Position numbers and translations under genes: made by a program
Assembly: GCF_001953975.1 (NCBI RefSeq)
Contig: NZ_MBEJ01000069.1
Span: 62,001 to 126,000 of the forward strand
Direction: 5' to 3'
Length of the DNA: 64,000 nucleotides
Origin: Mycobacterium sp. NS-7484
GTDB taxonomy: Bacteria > Actinomycetota > Actinomycetes > Mycobacteriales > Mycobacteriaceae
Shown: positions 1-8,914 of the stretch, one piece after another
Layout of the letters: the number at the start of each line of letters is the position of its first letter
How positions within the stretch are numbered: the first letter of the stretch is position 1
The notes under the pieces: model-generated
The model's input: only the letters and a program-made list of their open reading frames with translations
What the model was told of the DNA's origin: nothing
Databases searched by the model: none

Positions 1-1733
1 ACTTCCTGCAGGCGGGCCAGCACGCTGCCGATGTAGCGCGGCAGATGCTCGTCGTCCTCGACGTTGATCGCCTCCACGCCCAGTTCGTTGACCAGGCCGG
101 CCGCCGCCGGGGACGACGCCTGTTCCCGGACCGCCTCGATCCACTGCGCACCGGATATGCCCGCCGCGGTGCCGCCGGCGGCCTCGATGGCCGAGCGCAC
201 CGCGGCGTAACCGGGGTGGGTGAAGCTTTCGGTGGTCAACGAGTCGAAGACCGGTCCGGCGATCGCCGGGTACTGCAGGCCGGCTTTGAGCGCCTCGCGC
301 TGCGGCCATAGCGTCGGGTCGGACGGATTCGGGCGTTGCACGGCCGGCGCCGCGGGACGGCCCGGCGCCCCTGAGGAACGTCGGCTGTCCTTGCGGCCGC
401 CGGTGGCCTCCTCCCGCACCCGGCCGATCACCTGAGCCACGTTGTCCCAGCCGACCCAGCCGGCCAACTGGCGGGCGTACTCGTCACGCAGCGTGGGGTC
501 TTTGATGCGCGCGGCCATCGGCACGCACCGCCGCAGCGCGGCCACCCGGCCCTCGGCGCTGTCCAAGTCGTACTCACCCAGTGCGCTGCGAATCACGAAC
601 TCGAACAACGGAGTTCGTCGCGCCACCAGATCCCGCAACGCGCCGTCACCGGAGCGTAGCCGCAGATCGCACGGATCCATCCCGTCGGGAGCAACCGCCA
701 CGAACGACTGTCCGGACAGGTTCTGCTCACCCTCGAACGCCTTGACCGCGGCGGCCTGGCCCGCGGCGTCACCGTCGAACACGTAGATCAATTCGCCGCG
801 GAAGAAATTGTCGTCCATCATCAGCCGGCGCAACATCGACAGGTGTTGCTCGCCGAAGGCGGTGCCGCACGAGGCCACCGCGGTGGTCACCCCGGCCAGG
901 TGCATCGCCATCACGTCGGTGTAGCCCTCGACGACGACCGCCTGGTGCCCCTTGGCGATGTCACGTTTGGCCCGATCCAGCCCGAACAGCACCTGAGACT
1001 TCTTGTACAGCACCGTTTCCGGGGTGTTGACGTACTTGGCCTGGTTCTGGTCGTCGTCGAACAACCGGCGCGCGCCGAAGCCGATGGTCTCGCCGGAGGA
1101 CACCCGGATCGGCCACAGCAGGCGGCGGTGGAACCGGTCCATCGGCCCGCGTTTACCCTCCCGGCTCAGCCCGGCGGCTTCCAGCTCCTTGAACTCGAAC
1201 CCTTTGCGCAACAGGTGTTTTGTCAGCGTGTCCCAGCCTGAGGGGGCGTACCCGCAGCCGAATTGGGCGGCCGCCGCAGCGTCGAAGTTTCGCTCGGTCA
1301 GGTACTTACGCGCCTCGGCCGCGTCCTCCGAGGCCAGCGCCTGGGCGTAGAACTCCTGTGCGGCGGCGTTGGCGGCCAGCAACCGGCTGCGGCTGCCCCG
1401 ATCCCGCTGGACGTTGGTGGTGGATCCGCCGGTGTAGGTGACGGTGTAACCGACTTTGTCCGCCAGCAGCTCGACGGCTTCGACGAATGTGACGTGCTCG
1501 ATCTTCTGGATGAAGGCGTAGACGTCCCCACCTTCGCCGCAGCCGAAGCAGTGGAAGTGACCGTGGTTTGGCCGCACGTGGAACGACGGCGACTTCTCGT
1601 CATGGAACGGGCACAGCCCCTTCATCGAGTCGGCCCCGGCCCGCCTCAACTGGACGTAGTCGCCGACGACGTCTTCGATGCGGATTTTTTCGCGAATGGC
1701 GGCGATGTCGCGATCAGGGATTCTGCCAGCCAC
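1..1733 (-). CDS. dnaG: DNA primase DnaG, 3' end cut by window edge
   Basis: Synthesises the RNA primers for DNA replication. About 577 residues are visible from a GTG start (VAGRIPDRDIAAIREKIR); the last roughly 60 residues, the part that contacts the DnaB helicase, lie outside the window. The N-terminal CHC2 zinc finger is readable (CPFHDEKSPSFH, then HFHCFGCGEGG, around residues 40-65). The TOPRIM catalytic core is seen as EGYTDVMAMH and the metal-binding DGDAAGQ, followed by DPCDLR. It is the downstream partner of dgt on the same strand with a gap of about 70 nt, the order seen in M. tuberculosis (Rv2344c-Rv2343c). Identity is certain; only the C-terminus is missing. Confidence 0.96.
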   Translation of the reverse strand, partial: MAGRIPDRDIAAIREKIRIEDVVGDYVQLRRAGADSMKGLCPFHDEKSPSFHVRPNHGHFHCFGCGEGGDVYAFIQKIEHVTFVEAVELLADKVGYTVTYTGGSTTNVQRDRGSRSRLLAANAAAQEFYAQALASEDAAEARKYLTERNFDAAAAAQFGCGYAPSGWDTLTKHLLRKGFEFKELEAAGLSREGKRGPMDRFHRRLLWPIRVSSGETIGFGARRLFDDDQNQAKYVNTPETVLYKKSQVLFGLDRAKRDIAKGHQAVVVEGYTDVMAMHLAGVTTAVASCGTAFGEQHLSMLRRLMMDDNFFRGELIYVFDGDAAGQAAAVKAFEGEQNLSGQSFVAVAPDGMDPCDLRLRSGDGALRDLVARRTPLFEFVIRSALGEYDLDSAEGRVAALRRCVPMAARIKDPTLRDEYARQLAGWVGWDNVAQVIGRVREEATGGRKDSRRSSGAPGRPAAPAVQRPNPSDPTLWPQREALKAGLQYPAIAGPVFDSLTTESFTHPGYAAVRSAIEAAGGTAAGISGAQWIEAVREQASSPAAAGLVNELGVEAINVEDDEHLPRYIGSVLARLQE

Positions 1734-1804
1734 CGGCCTAGTGTATGCGGGCGCCGAGGCCCGCAATTCGCGAACATCGATCGTCGGCTTGTGTTCGACG
1801 GCTC

Positions 1805-3079
1805 TCAGCCCAGGGGCCGGGGCGAGCGGGCCTCGTGCACTCGTTCCAACCGGCTCTCGGTGTAGGACGCGATCTGATCGACCACGACGCGCAACCGGGC
1901 GCCGTCGTCGTCGGCCCGGTCGAATTCCGGGGCGAACTGCGGGTCCAGACTGCCCGGGGCCTGCGCCCACAGCGCCAGCGCCACCTCGTGGATCAGGGTG
2001 CGCTGATCGGCCTGGATCTGCAGGTGCCGGTGGTCGGACATGATGAACTGCAGGGCCAGCATCTTGAGCAACACCACCTCGGCGCGCACCAGTGGCGGCA
2101 CCGCCAGGTCGGCATCGAACCTCCGCAGCGGCCGGTCGTCGGCGACGGCCCGGGTCTGGGTGATCGCCGCATTGGCAAAGCGGCCGACGAGTTCACTGGT
2201 CATGGTCTTGAGCGCAACCGAGGCCGCCAGGGTGCCGTCGTAGCGCCCCACCGCGGCGACCACCGGGATCTGCGACAGCCGCTCGGCGGCGGCCAGCAGA
2301 TCGTCGTGGCCGACGCTGGGAAACGACCTCGCCCCCAACTCGGCCAGCGAGGCAGCGGCGTCGCGATCGCCGAGTACCCGCAGGTCGATCCGCCCGGAGA
2401 TCACCCCGTCCTCCACGTCGTGCACCGAGTACGCGACGTCGTCGGCCCAGTCCATCACCTGGGCTTCCAGGCACGGCCGATCGGCCGGGGCCCCGGCCCG
2501 CATCCAGGCGGCGGCCTCGGCATCGTCGTCGTAGAAGCCGTACTTCTTGCGGGTGCCGAGGCTGGCCCACGGGTACTTTGCGACGGCATCCAACGCCGCC
2601 CGGGTCAGGTTGAGCCCGGCCGAACGTCCCTCGCCATCAAGGACTTTGGGCTCCAGCCGGGTCAGGATGCGGAAGTTCTGCGCATTGCCCTCGAACCCGC
2701 CGAACGGTTTGGCGATCTCGTCGAGCGCCCGCTCACCGTTGTGTCCGTAGGGCGGGTGGCCGATGTCGTGGGCCAACCCGGCCAGATCCACCAGGTCGGG
2801 ATCGCAGCCCAGCCCGATCGCCATCCCGCGCCCGATCTGGGCCACCTCCAGCGAATGGGTGAGCCGGGTGCGTGGGGTGTCCCCGTGCCGCGGACCGACC
2901 ACTTGCGTCTTGTCGGCCAGTCGCCGCAGCGCCGCGCTGTGCAGTACCCGGGCGCGGTCGCGCGAGAAGTCGGTCCGGTGTTCGGCGTCTGTCCCGGGCA
3001 GGGCAGCACCCTTGGGCGCTTCGACCACCAGACGTTCCCGGTCGAAGTCGTCATACACCGACTGCCTATCCGCGTTCAC
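1805..3079 (-). CDS. dgt: Deoxyguanosinetriphosphate triphosphohydrolase-like protein
   Basis: HD-superfamily dNTPase that hydrolyses dNTPs to deoxynucleoside plus triphosphate, a dNTP-pool housekeeping role. The metal-binding HD signature is intact: [13 protein letters not shown] supplies the first His, [16 protein letters not shown] the His-Asp pair, and [16 protein letters not shown] the distal Asp. The N-terminal [21 protein letters not shown] segment is typical of the bacterial Dgt family. The length of 424 residues is normal. It lies just upstream of dnaG on the same strand and is divergent from the secreted TPM protein with a gap of about 60 nt. The exact nucleotide preference cannot be read from sequence. 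Confidence 0.93.
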   Translation of the reverse strand: MNADRQSVYDDFDRERLVVEAPKGAALPGTDAEHRTDFSRDRARVLHSAALRRLADKTQVVGPRHGDTPRTRLTHSLEVAQIGRGMAIGLGCDPDLVDLAGLAHDIGHPPYGHNGERALDEIAKPFGGFEGNAQNFRILTRLEPKVLDGEGRSAGLNLTRAALDAVAKYPWASLGTRKKYGFYDDDAEAAAWMRAGAPADRPCLEAQVMDWADDVAYSVHDVEDGVISGRIDLRVLGDRDAAASLAELGARSFPSVGHDDLLAAAERLSQIPVVAAVGRYDGTLAASVALKTMTSELVGRFANAAITQTRAVADDRPLRRFDADLAVPPLVRAEVVLLKMLALQFIMSDHRHLQIQADQRTLIHEVALALWAQAPGSLDPQFAPEFDRADDDGARLRVVVDQIASYTESRLERVHEARSPRPLG

Positions 3080-3138
3080 CGACGCACAGTCTGCCAGGAA
3101 CCGACGCGCCGCCTCTGCAGCGCACTAGATTGGCGGTC

Positions 3139-5187
3139 ATGCGTATCGCTCGTGTGCTGTCCATGCTGCTCGCGATCCTGATGACCGGGCTGCTGGTCGC
3201 CCCGGCCGCCGCCGCCGAACCGCCGCTGCGCTTGGCCACCCAGCTCACCGACGACGCCAGGGTGCTGTCGGCCGCACAGACCGGCAACGTGCAGCGCGCC
3301 ATCGACCGCCTTTACGACGACCGTCACATCAAGCTGTGGGTGGTCTTCGTCGAGACCTTCGACCGGCAGAACCCGATCGGCTGGGCGCAGAACACCATGC
3401 AGCTGAGCGATTTCGGCGACGACGACGTGCTGCTGGCGGTGGCGACGGTGGACCGGGCGTTCGCGTTTCAGGTGCCCGACACGGTGAGCACCTCGGCGCG
3501 CGCCGACGACCTCCGGCGCAACAGCGTCACCCCCGCCCTGCGTCGCGACGACTGGGCCGGGGCGGCGATCGCCGCAGCCAACGGGCTGAACTCCGAACCG
3601 GAATCCCCCGCCACAACCGATATCTCGTGGCCGGCGATGTTGATCGCCCTCGGCGTGGTGCTGGTGCTGGTCGGGTTGTTGTGGTGGTGGTCGCGCCGGC
3701 GTCGGGCCAAGCGCCGCCGCGCCGAGTTCGAGGCCGCCAAACGTGTCGACCCCACCGACGCCAATGCGCTGGCCGCGGTCCCGTTGGAGGCGCTCGATGA
3801 ACTGTCCCGATCGATCGTGGTCGACGTCGACAACGCCGTGCGCACCAGTGCCGCCGAGCTGGAGCTGGCCGTCGAAGAGTTCGGCGACCACCGCACCGAA
3901 CCGTTCAGCGCGGCCCTGCAGAATGCGAAAAAGGCCTTGGCCCAAGCGTTCAACGTGCGCCAGACCCTCGACGACGACGCACCCGAGACACCGCTGCAAC
4001 AGCGTCAGCTGTTGACGCAGGTGGTGGTGTCGGCGGCCCGGGCCGACCGTGAGCTGGAGGCCCAGAGCCATGCCTTCGAGCAGTTGCGTGACCTGGTGAT
4101 CAACGCGCCGGCGCGCCTGGACACCATGACCCAGCAGATGGTCGGCCTGACCGCGCGCATCGAACCGTCGGCGCAGACGTTGCAGAACCTGCACACCCAG
4201 TTCGACGCGAGCGCACTGAGTTCGGTGGCGACCAACGTGGACGCCGCCAAGGAGCGGCTCGCGTTCGCCGACCGCAGTATCACCACCGCCCGCGGCCTGG
4301 TATCGCGGCCCGCCACCGATCAGACCGCACTGGTCGATGCGGTGCGCTCGGCCGAATCCGCACTCGATCAGACCCGGACGCTGCTCGACGCCGTGGACAG
4401 TGCGGCATCCGACATCAACCGGGCCCTGGCCGGGCTGCCCGCAGCCATCACCGATATTCAGGCCGGCATCGACCAGGCGAATTCTCTACTGGCCCAACCT
4501 GATACACCACAGGCTGACAAGCTGAGCGTCACCCGGGACGCCGCGGCCAAGGCCGCCGAGGACGCGAAGTCCAACGGCAACGCCGACCCGCTGGGCACGT
4601 TCACCCGGCTCACCAAGGCCGACGCCGAACTCGATCAGCTGCTGGCCGGTGTGCACGAACAGCAGGAGGCGGCCGAGCGGCTGGCCCGGGCGCTGGAGCA
4701 GGCGGTGTTCACCGCCCAGTCACGGATCAAGGCGGTGTCGGACTTCATCGAGACCCGGCGCGGCAGCATCGGACCGGAAGCCCGCACTCGGTTGGCCGAG
4801 GCCCAACGGCAACTCGAGGCGGCGGTGGCCAAGCGGGCCGACAATCCGAACGAGGCCGTCGCGCACGCCAACGGCGCCTCGACACTGGCCGCACAGGCAC
4901 AAGGTCTGGCCAACGACGACGTCCGCGCCGCACAGCGGTCTTACACCTCCCAGTACGGCGGAGGTGGCGGGTCCGACATGGGCGCGGTGCTCGGCGGGAT
5001 CCTGATCGGCAATGTGCTGAGGGGCGGCTTTTCCGGTGGCGGCTTCGGAGGTGGATTCGGCGGTGGGTACGGCGGCAGCTGGGGCGGAGGTTTCGGCGGG
5101 GGCCGCAGCATGGGCCGGCCGACCTCCTACGGCGGCGCGTCGCACTCGTCGGGCCGCAGCTACAGCGGAGGCAGTGGTCGCTTCTGA
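3139..5187 (+). CDS. Secreted/membrane TPM-domain protein (Rv2345-like)
   Basis: A 682-residue envelope protein of unproven function. The ATG chosen begins a clear signal peptide (MRIARVLSMLLAILMTG ... APAAAAEP), although the frame stays open upstream. Residues about 30-150 form a TPM domain (ARVLSAAQTGNVQRAIDRL, LWVVFVETFD). A transmembrane segment near residue 165 (AMLIALGVVLVLVGLLWWW) is followed by a basic RRRRAKRRR stop-transfer patch. About 400 helical, Ala/Asp/Glu-rich residues likely to form coiled coil come next. The tail from about residue 620 is Gly-rich (GGGFGGGFGGGYGG), a layout shared with other TPM proteins. It matches the position of M. tuberculosis Rv2345. The TPM fold has been tied to photosystem repair in plants; no role can be inferred here beyond envelope location. 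Confidence 0.85.
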   Translation: MRIARVLSMLLAILMTGLLVAPAAAAEPPLRLATQLTDDARVLSAAQTGNVQRAIDRLYDDRHIKLWVVFVETFDRQNPIGWAQNTMQLSDFGDDDVLLAVATVDRAFAFQVPDTVSTSARADDLRRNSVTPALRRDDWAGAAIAAANGLNSEPESPATTDISWPAMLIALGVVLVLVGLLWWWSRRRRAKRRRAEFEAAKRVDPTDANALAAVPLEALDELSRSIVVDVDNAVRTSAAELELAVEEFGDHRTEPFSAALQNAKKALAQAFNVRQTLDDDAPETPLQQRQLLTQVVVSAARADRELEAQSHAFEQLRDLVINAPARLDTMTQQMVGLTARIEPSAQTLQNLHTQFDASALSSVATNVDAAKERLAFADRSITTARGLVSRPATDQTALVDAVRSAESALDQTRTLLDAVDSAASDINRALAGLPAAITDIQAGIDQANSLLAQPDTPQADKLSVTRDAAAKAAEDAKSNGNADPLGTFTRLTKADAELDQLLAGVHEQQEAAERLARALEQAVFTAQSRIKAVSDFIETRRGSIGPEARTRLAEAQRQLEAAVAKRADNPNEAVAHANGASTLAAQAQGLANDDVRAAQRSYTSQYGGGGGSDMGAVLGGILIGNVLRGGFSGGGFGGGFGGGYGGSWGGGFGGGRSMGRPTSYGGASHSSGRSYSGGSGRF

Positions 5188-5207
5188 TCGCGAGAAATAG
5201 CTCCTAT

Positions 5208-5238
5208 GTCAAGCCGCCGCTGATTGTGGCGGCTTGAC
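5208..5238 (-). repeat. Perfect hairpin over the transposase stop codon
   Basis: GTCAAGCCGCC (5208-5218) and GGCGGCTTGAC (5228-5238) form an 11-bp perfect inverted repeat with a 9-nt loop. It contains the transposase stop and last codons. It may be a transcript-ending hairpin or part of the IS right end; there is no U-run. Confidence 0.6.
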
Positions 5239-6282
5239 TGTGTTTTGGTGGTCGTTGTGAAGTCCTGCGTCGTGGCGTAGGGCTTGGTAGACGCGGCGGG
5301 CGATGCGGCGTTTGACGCAGCGACGGGCCGCGGCTTTGGGTTTGCCGGCATCGCGCAGTTTCTGGAAGTAGATCTGCCCGGCGCTGCCGGTCATCCGGAT
5401 CTGTGTCACCGCGATGCGATGGATGGCGGCGTTGAGTTGACGGTTACCAGCCCGGCTTAGCCGCATCTGCCCGGCGCTGGCGCCTGACCAGGCCGGGATG
5501 GGCGCGACTCCGGTGTGGCAGCCGAACGCGGCCTCGCTTTTGAACCGGCCGATGCCGGCGACCTCACCGAGGATCTTGGCCGCGGTCAGCTCCGCGCACC
5601 CGGGGATCTGCAGAAGAGTCGGAGCGTGCTGCTGGGCGCTGGCGGTCAACCGCTTGGCCAAGGCGTTGATCTCACCGGTGAGCCGGATGATGTCGCCCAC
5701 CTCGGCACGGGCGATTTCAGCGACCACACCCACTCGGTCGGCCAACCAGGCCATCAACGCCTTCTGATGCTTGAGCGCGGTCAGCGAACCCAACGCCGCG
5801 GCCCACTCGGGATCCAGGTCATGAACATGCCACAGCACCCGGTTGATCGCTGAGGTGCGCTGGGCGACAAGGACATCGCGGCGATCGGTCAACAACTTCA
5901 ATTCCCGCGAGGTCTGGTCATGAGAGGCGATCGGCAGGTCAGGTTCGCGCAGTGCTGCTCGGGCCACCGCGGTGGCATCGATCGGATCGGACTTGCCTCG
6001 AGTGCGGGCGGACTTGCGGGTGGCGGCCATCAGTTTGGTGGGCACCCGCACCACGTTCTGCCCTGCGCCGAGCAGATCACGTTCCAACCGCGCGGACATG
6101 TTGCGGCAGTCCTCGATAGCCCAGAGCAGCTCGGTACCGAACTGCTCGCGGGCCCACTTGATGGCCTTGAGATGCCCGTCGGTGGTGGCCTTGACGGTCT
6201 TCTGCCCGAGCGTGCGCCCGACCTCATCGACGGCGACAAAGGTGTGAGTGGACTTGTGCACATCGGCTCCAACAACAACCAT
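5209..6282 (-). CDS. IS110-family transposase/recombinase
   Basis: A 357-residue recombinase that moves the insertion sequence. The N-terminal RuvC-like DEDD domain is intact: D7 (GADVHK), E57 (AIEDCRN), D99 and D102 (GKSDPIDATAVARA). The C-terminal transposase_20 domain contains LLQIPGCAELTAAKILGE and the Ser-bearing PAWSGASAGQMRLSRAGNRQL typical of the family. No frameshift or stop is present, so the element could be active. The ATG has a strong ribosome-binding site (GAAGGAGG at 6291-6298). In well-studied IS110 members a bridge RNA from the non-coding end guides target choice; any such RNA here would come from the sequence upstream of this gene. Confidence 0.93.
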   Translation of the reverse strand: MVVVGADVHKSTHTFVAVDEVGRTLGQKTVKATTDGHLKAIKWAREQFGTELLWAIEDCRNMSARLERDLLGAGQNVVRVPTKLMAATRKSARTRGKSDPIDATAVARAALREPDLPIASHDQTSRELKLLTDRRDVLVAQRTSAINRVLWHVHDLDPEWAAALGSLTALKHQKALMAWLADRVGVVAEIARAEVGDIIRLTGEINALAKRLTASAQQHAPTLLQIPGCAELTAAKILGEVAGIGRFKSEAAFGCHTGVAPIPAWSGASAGQMRLSRAGNRQLNAAIHRIAVTQIRMTGSAGQIYFQKLRDAGKPKAAARRCVKRRIARRVYQALRHDAGLHNDHQNTVKPPQSAAA

Positions 6283-6585
6283 GATGGTTGCCTCCTTCAG
6301 TCATGAAGAGGGGTGTGTTGAGGTTGGGCCGGTCGGCGGACACTTCTCAGTCGGGGGCGATGCCACGCTCCTATCAAGTCACGCCGGCCGGTCCTTCACA
6401 TCTGATGCCGGCACTACTGCTCAACGCCAACCCCCACACGAGGACGGCAGACACAAACTGAGCCAGACACCAGATGATCCAGACCCAACCACTGCAACGC
6501 GGCAAAATCCAGACTGACACTGAGACACAAACCCGTACCTTTTCGGCCGAAAAAGTACGGGTTTGTGTCTTCTCGGCGAGGAAAG
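6283..6585. other. Non-coding stretch between IS110 transposase and glyS
   Basis: About 300 nt without a convincing gene. It holds the transposase ribosome-binding site, the presumed IS left end with the GCTCCTAT repeat at 6367-6374, about 145 nt with no recognised content, and the large palindrome at 6523-6570 close to the glyS stop. Confidence 0.6.
6523..6570. terminator. 48-bp near-perfect palindrome downstream of glyS
   Basis: The two 24-nt halves are reverse complements at 23 of 24 positions; the outer arm begins AGACACAAACCCGTAC and the centre is TTTTCGGCCGAAAA. It lies 15 nt beyond the glyS stop, so a transcription-ending or transcript-stabilising hairpin is the natural reading. It would work from both sides because the flanking genes converge. 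A related hairpin lies at 55159-55216. Confidence 0.75.
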
Positions 6586-7977
6586 TCAGCAGCCCTTGAG
6601 CCGCACCGCCAGGTAGTCCGACACCTTGTCCAGCGCGATGCGCTCCTGGGTCATGGCGTCGCGCTCGCGGATGGTGACCGCGTTGTCCTCCAGGGTGTCG
6701 AAATCGACTGTCACGCAATACGGTGTGCCGATCTCGTCCTGACGGCGGTAGCGCCGGCCGATCGCACCGGCGTCGTCGAACTCGACGTTCCAGTTCTTGC
6801 GCAGCTCGGCGGCCAGGTCGCGGGCCTTGGGTGACAGGTCGGCATTGCGCGACAACGGCAGCACCGCGGCCTTGACCGGGGCCAGCCGCGGGTCGAGCTT
6901 GAGCACCGTGCGTTTGTCCACCCCGCCCTTGGCGTTGGGCGCCTCGTCCTCGGTGTAGGAGTCGACCAGAAACGCCATCAGCGAGCGGGTCAGGCCGGCC
7001 GCCGGCTCGATCACGTACGGCACGTACCGGGTGTCGGTGCCCTGATCGTAGAACGACAGCTCCGCGCCGGAATGCTTTGCGTGCGTGGACAAGTCGAAGT
7101 TGGTGCGGTTGGCGATACCTTCGAGCTCACCCCACGGGTTGCCGGCGAAGCCGAACTTGTACTCGATGTCGACGGTGCCGTCGGAGTAGTGCGACAGCTT
7201 TTCCTTGGGGTGGTCGTACAGCCGCAGGTTGTCGCGGTCGATGCCGAGGTCGACGTACCACTGCAGCCGCGTCTCGATCCAGTACTTGTGCCATTCCGGG
7301 GCGGTCGAGGGCTCGACGAAGAACTCCATCTCCATCTGCTCGAACTCGCGGGTGCGGAAGATGAAGTTGCCCGGGGTGATCTCGTTGCGGAAGCTCTTGC
7401 CGATCTGGCCGATGCCGAACGGCGGCTTCTTGCGTGCCGTGGTGACCACGTTGGCGAAGTTGACGAAGATGCCCTGCGCGGTCTCCGGGCGCAGATAGTG
7501 CAGACCTTCCTCGGACTCGATCGGGCCGAGGTAGGTCTTGAGCATCATGTTGAAGTCACGCGGCTCGGTCCACTGCCCCTTGGTGCCGCAATCCGGGCAG
7601 ACGATCTCGTCCATCGACACCGAGTCAGGGTCATCGAGCCCCTTCTTCGCCGCGTAGGCCTCCTGCATGTGGTCCTGACGATGACGCTTGTGGCAGTTCA
7701 GGCATTCCACCAGCGGGTCGTTGAAGACATCGACGTGACCGGAGGCCACCCAGACCTGCCGCGGCAGGATGATCGCGCTGTCCAGGCCGACGACATCGTC
7801 GCGGCCGGTGACCATGGACTTCCACCATTGCCGCTTGATGTTCTCTTTGAGTTCCACACCGAGCGGCCCGTAGTCCCACGCGGACTTGGTGCCGCCGTAG
7901 ATCTCTCCGGACTGGTAGACCAGGCCACGGCGTTTCGCCAGGTTCGCAACGGTGTCGATGATCGAAGACGGAGCCAC
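6586..7977 (-). CDS. glyS: Glycyl-tRNA synthetase (alpha2 type)
   Basis: Class II aminoacyl-tRNA synthetase that charges tRNA-Gly. The GTG start ([18 protein letters not shown]) gives 463 residues, the M. tuberculosis length as I recall it; a longer open frame upstream would run into the divergent smtB control region and was not used. Class II motifs are visible: [18 protein letters not shown] near the N-terminus, [19 protein letters not shown] (motif 2) and [10 protein letters not shown] (motif 3). A zinc-binding CHKRH ... CPDCG segment is retained. It is divergent from smtB with a gap of about 100 nt and converges on the IS110 side. Confidence 0.96.
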   Translation of the reverse strand: MAPSSIIDTVANLAKRRGLVYQSGEIYGGTKSAWDYGPLGVELKENIKRQWWKSMVTGRDDVVGLDSAIILPRQVWVASGHVDVFNDPLVECLNCHKRHRQDHMQEAYAAKKGLDDPDSVSMDEIVCPDCGTKGQWTEPRDFNMMLKTYLGPIESEEGLHYLRPETAQGIFVNFANVVTTARKKPPFGIGQIGKSFRNEITPGNFIFRTREFEQMEMEFFVEPSTAPEWHKYWIETRLQWYVDLGIDRDNLRLYDHPKEKLSHYSDGTVDIEYKFGFAGNPWGELEGIANRTNFDLSTHAKHSGAELSFYDQGTDTRYVPYVIEPAAGLTRSLMAFLVDSYTEDEAPNAKGGVDKRTVLKLDPRLAPVKAAVLPLSRNADLSPKARDLAAELRKNWNVEFDDAGAIGRRYRRQDEIGTPYCVTVDFDTLEDNAVTIRERDAMTQERIALDKVSDYLAVRLKGC

Positions 7978-8042
7978 GGTGCAACAGCGTAGCCACCGGC
8001 ACGCTGGCAGCGATAATCCGCCGCGAGGGCCGGACCGGTTGA

Positions 8043-8062
8043 CATGCAATATCGCGCATGTA
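8043..8062. promoter_or_regulatory. Candidate SmtB operator
   Basis: ACATGC (8043-8048) and GCATGT (8057-8062) form a 6-8-6 inverted repeat inside an AT-richer patch 13 nt before smtB. ArsR/SmtB repressors bind imperfect palindromes of this size at their own promoters. Placement supports autoregulation of smtB-zur; it is inferred, not matched to a measured site. Confidence 0.5.
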
Positions 8063-8074
8063 TTGTGAGCGGTA

Positions 8075-8443
8075 ATGAAAACGGTTTCCAATTTGGCGGA
8101 CATTCAGCACGATGACGCCCGCGAGCACACCACTGCCCCGGCACCGGCGATGCCGCCGCGTGAGGTCCTCGACACCGCAGGCGAACTGCTGCGTGCGCTG
8201 GCCGCCCCGTTGCGGATCGCCATCGTGCTGCAGTTGCAACAGTCGGCACGGTGCGTGCACGAACTGGTCGATGCGCTCGACGTGCCACAGCCGCTGGTCA
8301 GCCAGCATCTGCGGATTCTCAAACAAGCCGGAGTCGTCTCGAGCGAGCGCGCCGGACGTGAGGTGCTCTACCAACTGGTCGACCACCACTTGGCCCACAT
8401 CGTCGCCGATGCCGTGGCCCATGCCGGGGAGGAGCACCCGTGA
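8075..8443 (+). CDS. smtB: Zinc-responsive ArsR/SmtB-family repressor
   Basis: A 122-residue winged-helix repressor, the Rv2358 equivalent. In mycobacteria this protein controls the smtB-zur operon and releases DNA when zinc binds. The helix-turn-helix is seen in [19 protein letters not shown]. The alpha-5 zinc site is complete: [18 protein letters not shown] fits D-x-H-x10-H-x2-E. There is no N-terminal CxC site of the cadmium or arsenic sensors. The last codons overlap the zur start by 4 nt (GTGA), so the two are translationally coupled: SmtB senses high zinc, and Zur then represses zinc uptake genes. Confidence 0.92.
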   Translation: MKTVSNLADIQHDDAREHTTAPAPAMPPREVLDTAGELLRALAAPLRIAIVLQLQQSARCVHELVDALDVPQPLVSQHLRILKQAGVVSSERAGREVLYQLVDHHLAHIVADAVAHAGEEHP

Positions 8444-8838
8444 CGGGCGCGGTCCGCTCCACCCGGCAGCGGGCGGCCATCGCCGACCTGCTCAACGAGA
8501 CCGACGGCTTCCGCTCAGCCCAGGAACTGCACGACGAGTTGCGCCGCCGCGGCCAAGGTATCGGCCTGACCACGGTGTACCGCACCCTGCAATCCATGGC
8601 CACCACCGGCAGCGTCGACACCCTGCGCACCGACACCGGTGAATCGGTCTACCGACGCTGCTCGGAAGACCATCACCACCACCTGGTGTGCCGGGCCTGC
8701 GGCGCGACCGTCGAGATCACCGGAGGCCAGGTCGAGACCTGGGCCGCCGACGTGGCCCGCGAGCACGGCTTCTCCGACGTCAGCCACACCATCGAGATCT
8801 TCGGCATGTGCCGCGGTTGCAGCGACGGGGACAGCTGA
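8440..8838 (+). CDS. zur: Zinc uptake regulator Zur (FurB)
   Basis: A 132-residue Fur-family repressor that shuts off zinc-acquisition and alternative ribosomal protein genes when zinc is plentiful. The N-terminal DNA-binding domain is RQRAAIADLLNETDGFRSAQELH ... GLTTVYRTLQSMA (shown in pieces). The hinge and metal region carries EDHHHHLVCRACG, and the C-terminal CRGCSDGD pairs with the first CxxC to make the structural zinc site. GTG start, overlapping the smtB stop. An inverted repeat that can end transcription follows at 8848-8909. Confidence 0.94.
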   Translation: MTGAVRSTRQRAAIADLLNETDGFRSAQELHDELRRRGQGIGLTTVYRTLQSMATTGSVDTLRTDTGESVYRRCSEDHHHHLVCRACGATVEITGGQVETWAADVAREHGFSDVSHTIEIFGMCRGCSDGDS

Positions 8839-8847
8839 CGCGACTTT

Positions 8848-8909
8848 CCGCGTATGAAGCGTGGTGGCGGTTTCACGGCCGTTTTTCCGCCCTGGCGCTT
8901 CACACGCGG
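8848..8909. terminator. Bidirectional hairpin between zur and the Nudix gene
   Basis: CCGCGT-a-TGAAGCG ... GGCGG pairs with CCGCC ... CGCTTCA-c-ACGCGG around an apical loop that includes a T-run. It is centred between two convergent genes and ends 5 nt from the Nudix stop. Confidence 0.7.
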
Positions 8910-8914
8910 GGACG

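Larger units (their letters stand above)
5200..6374 (-). mobile_element. IS110-family insertion sequence (ends provisional)
   Basis: The element carries one DEDD transposase. An 8-bp direct repeat, GCTCCTAT, occurs at 5200-5207 just outside the transposase stop and again at 6367-6374 upstream of its start. IS110 elements lack terminal inverted repeats and are bounded by a short core shared with the target, so this repeat is a plausible boundary, giving about 1.17 kb. The non-coding stretch 6283-6374 would be the left end. The element sits between two convergent genes (TPM protein and glyS) and breaks neither. The true left end could lie further out, up to the palindrome at 6523. Confidence 0.6.

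Noticed and set aside
1745-3181. Long plus-strand ORF opposite dgt
   Set aside because: Antisense reading of dgt; translation is low-complexity Gly/Arg/His/Gln-rich, as expected of a high-GC shadow frame.
7978-8103. Longer glyS start inside the divergent smtB control region
   Set aside because: Extra residues look nothing like a class II synthetase N-terminus, and the GTG at 7977 gives the family length.
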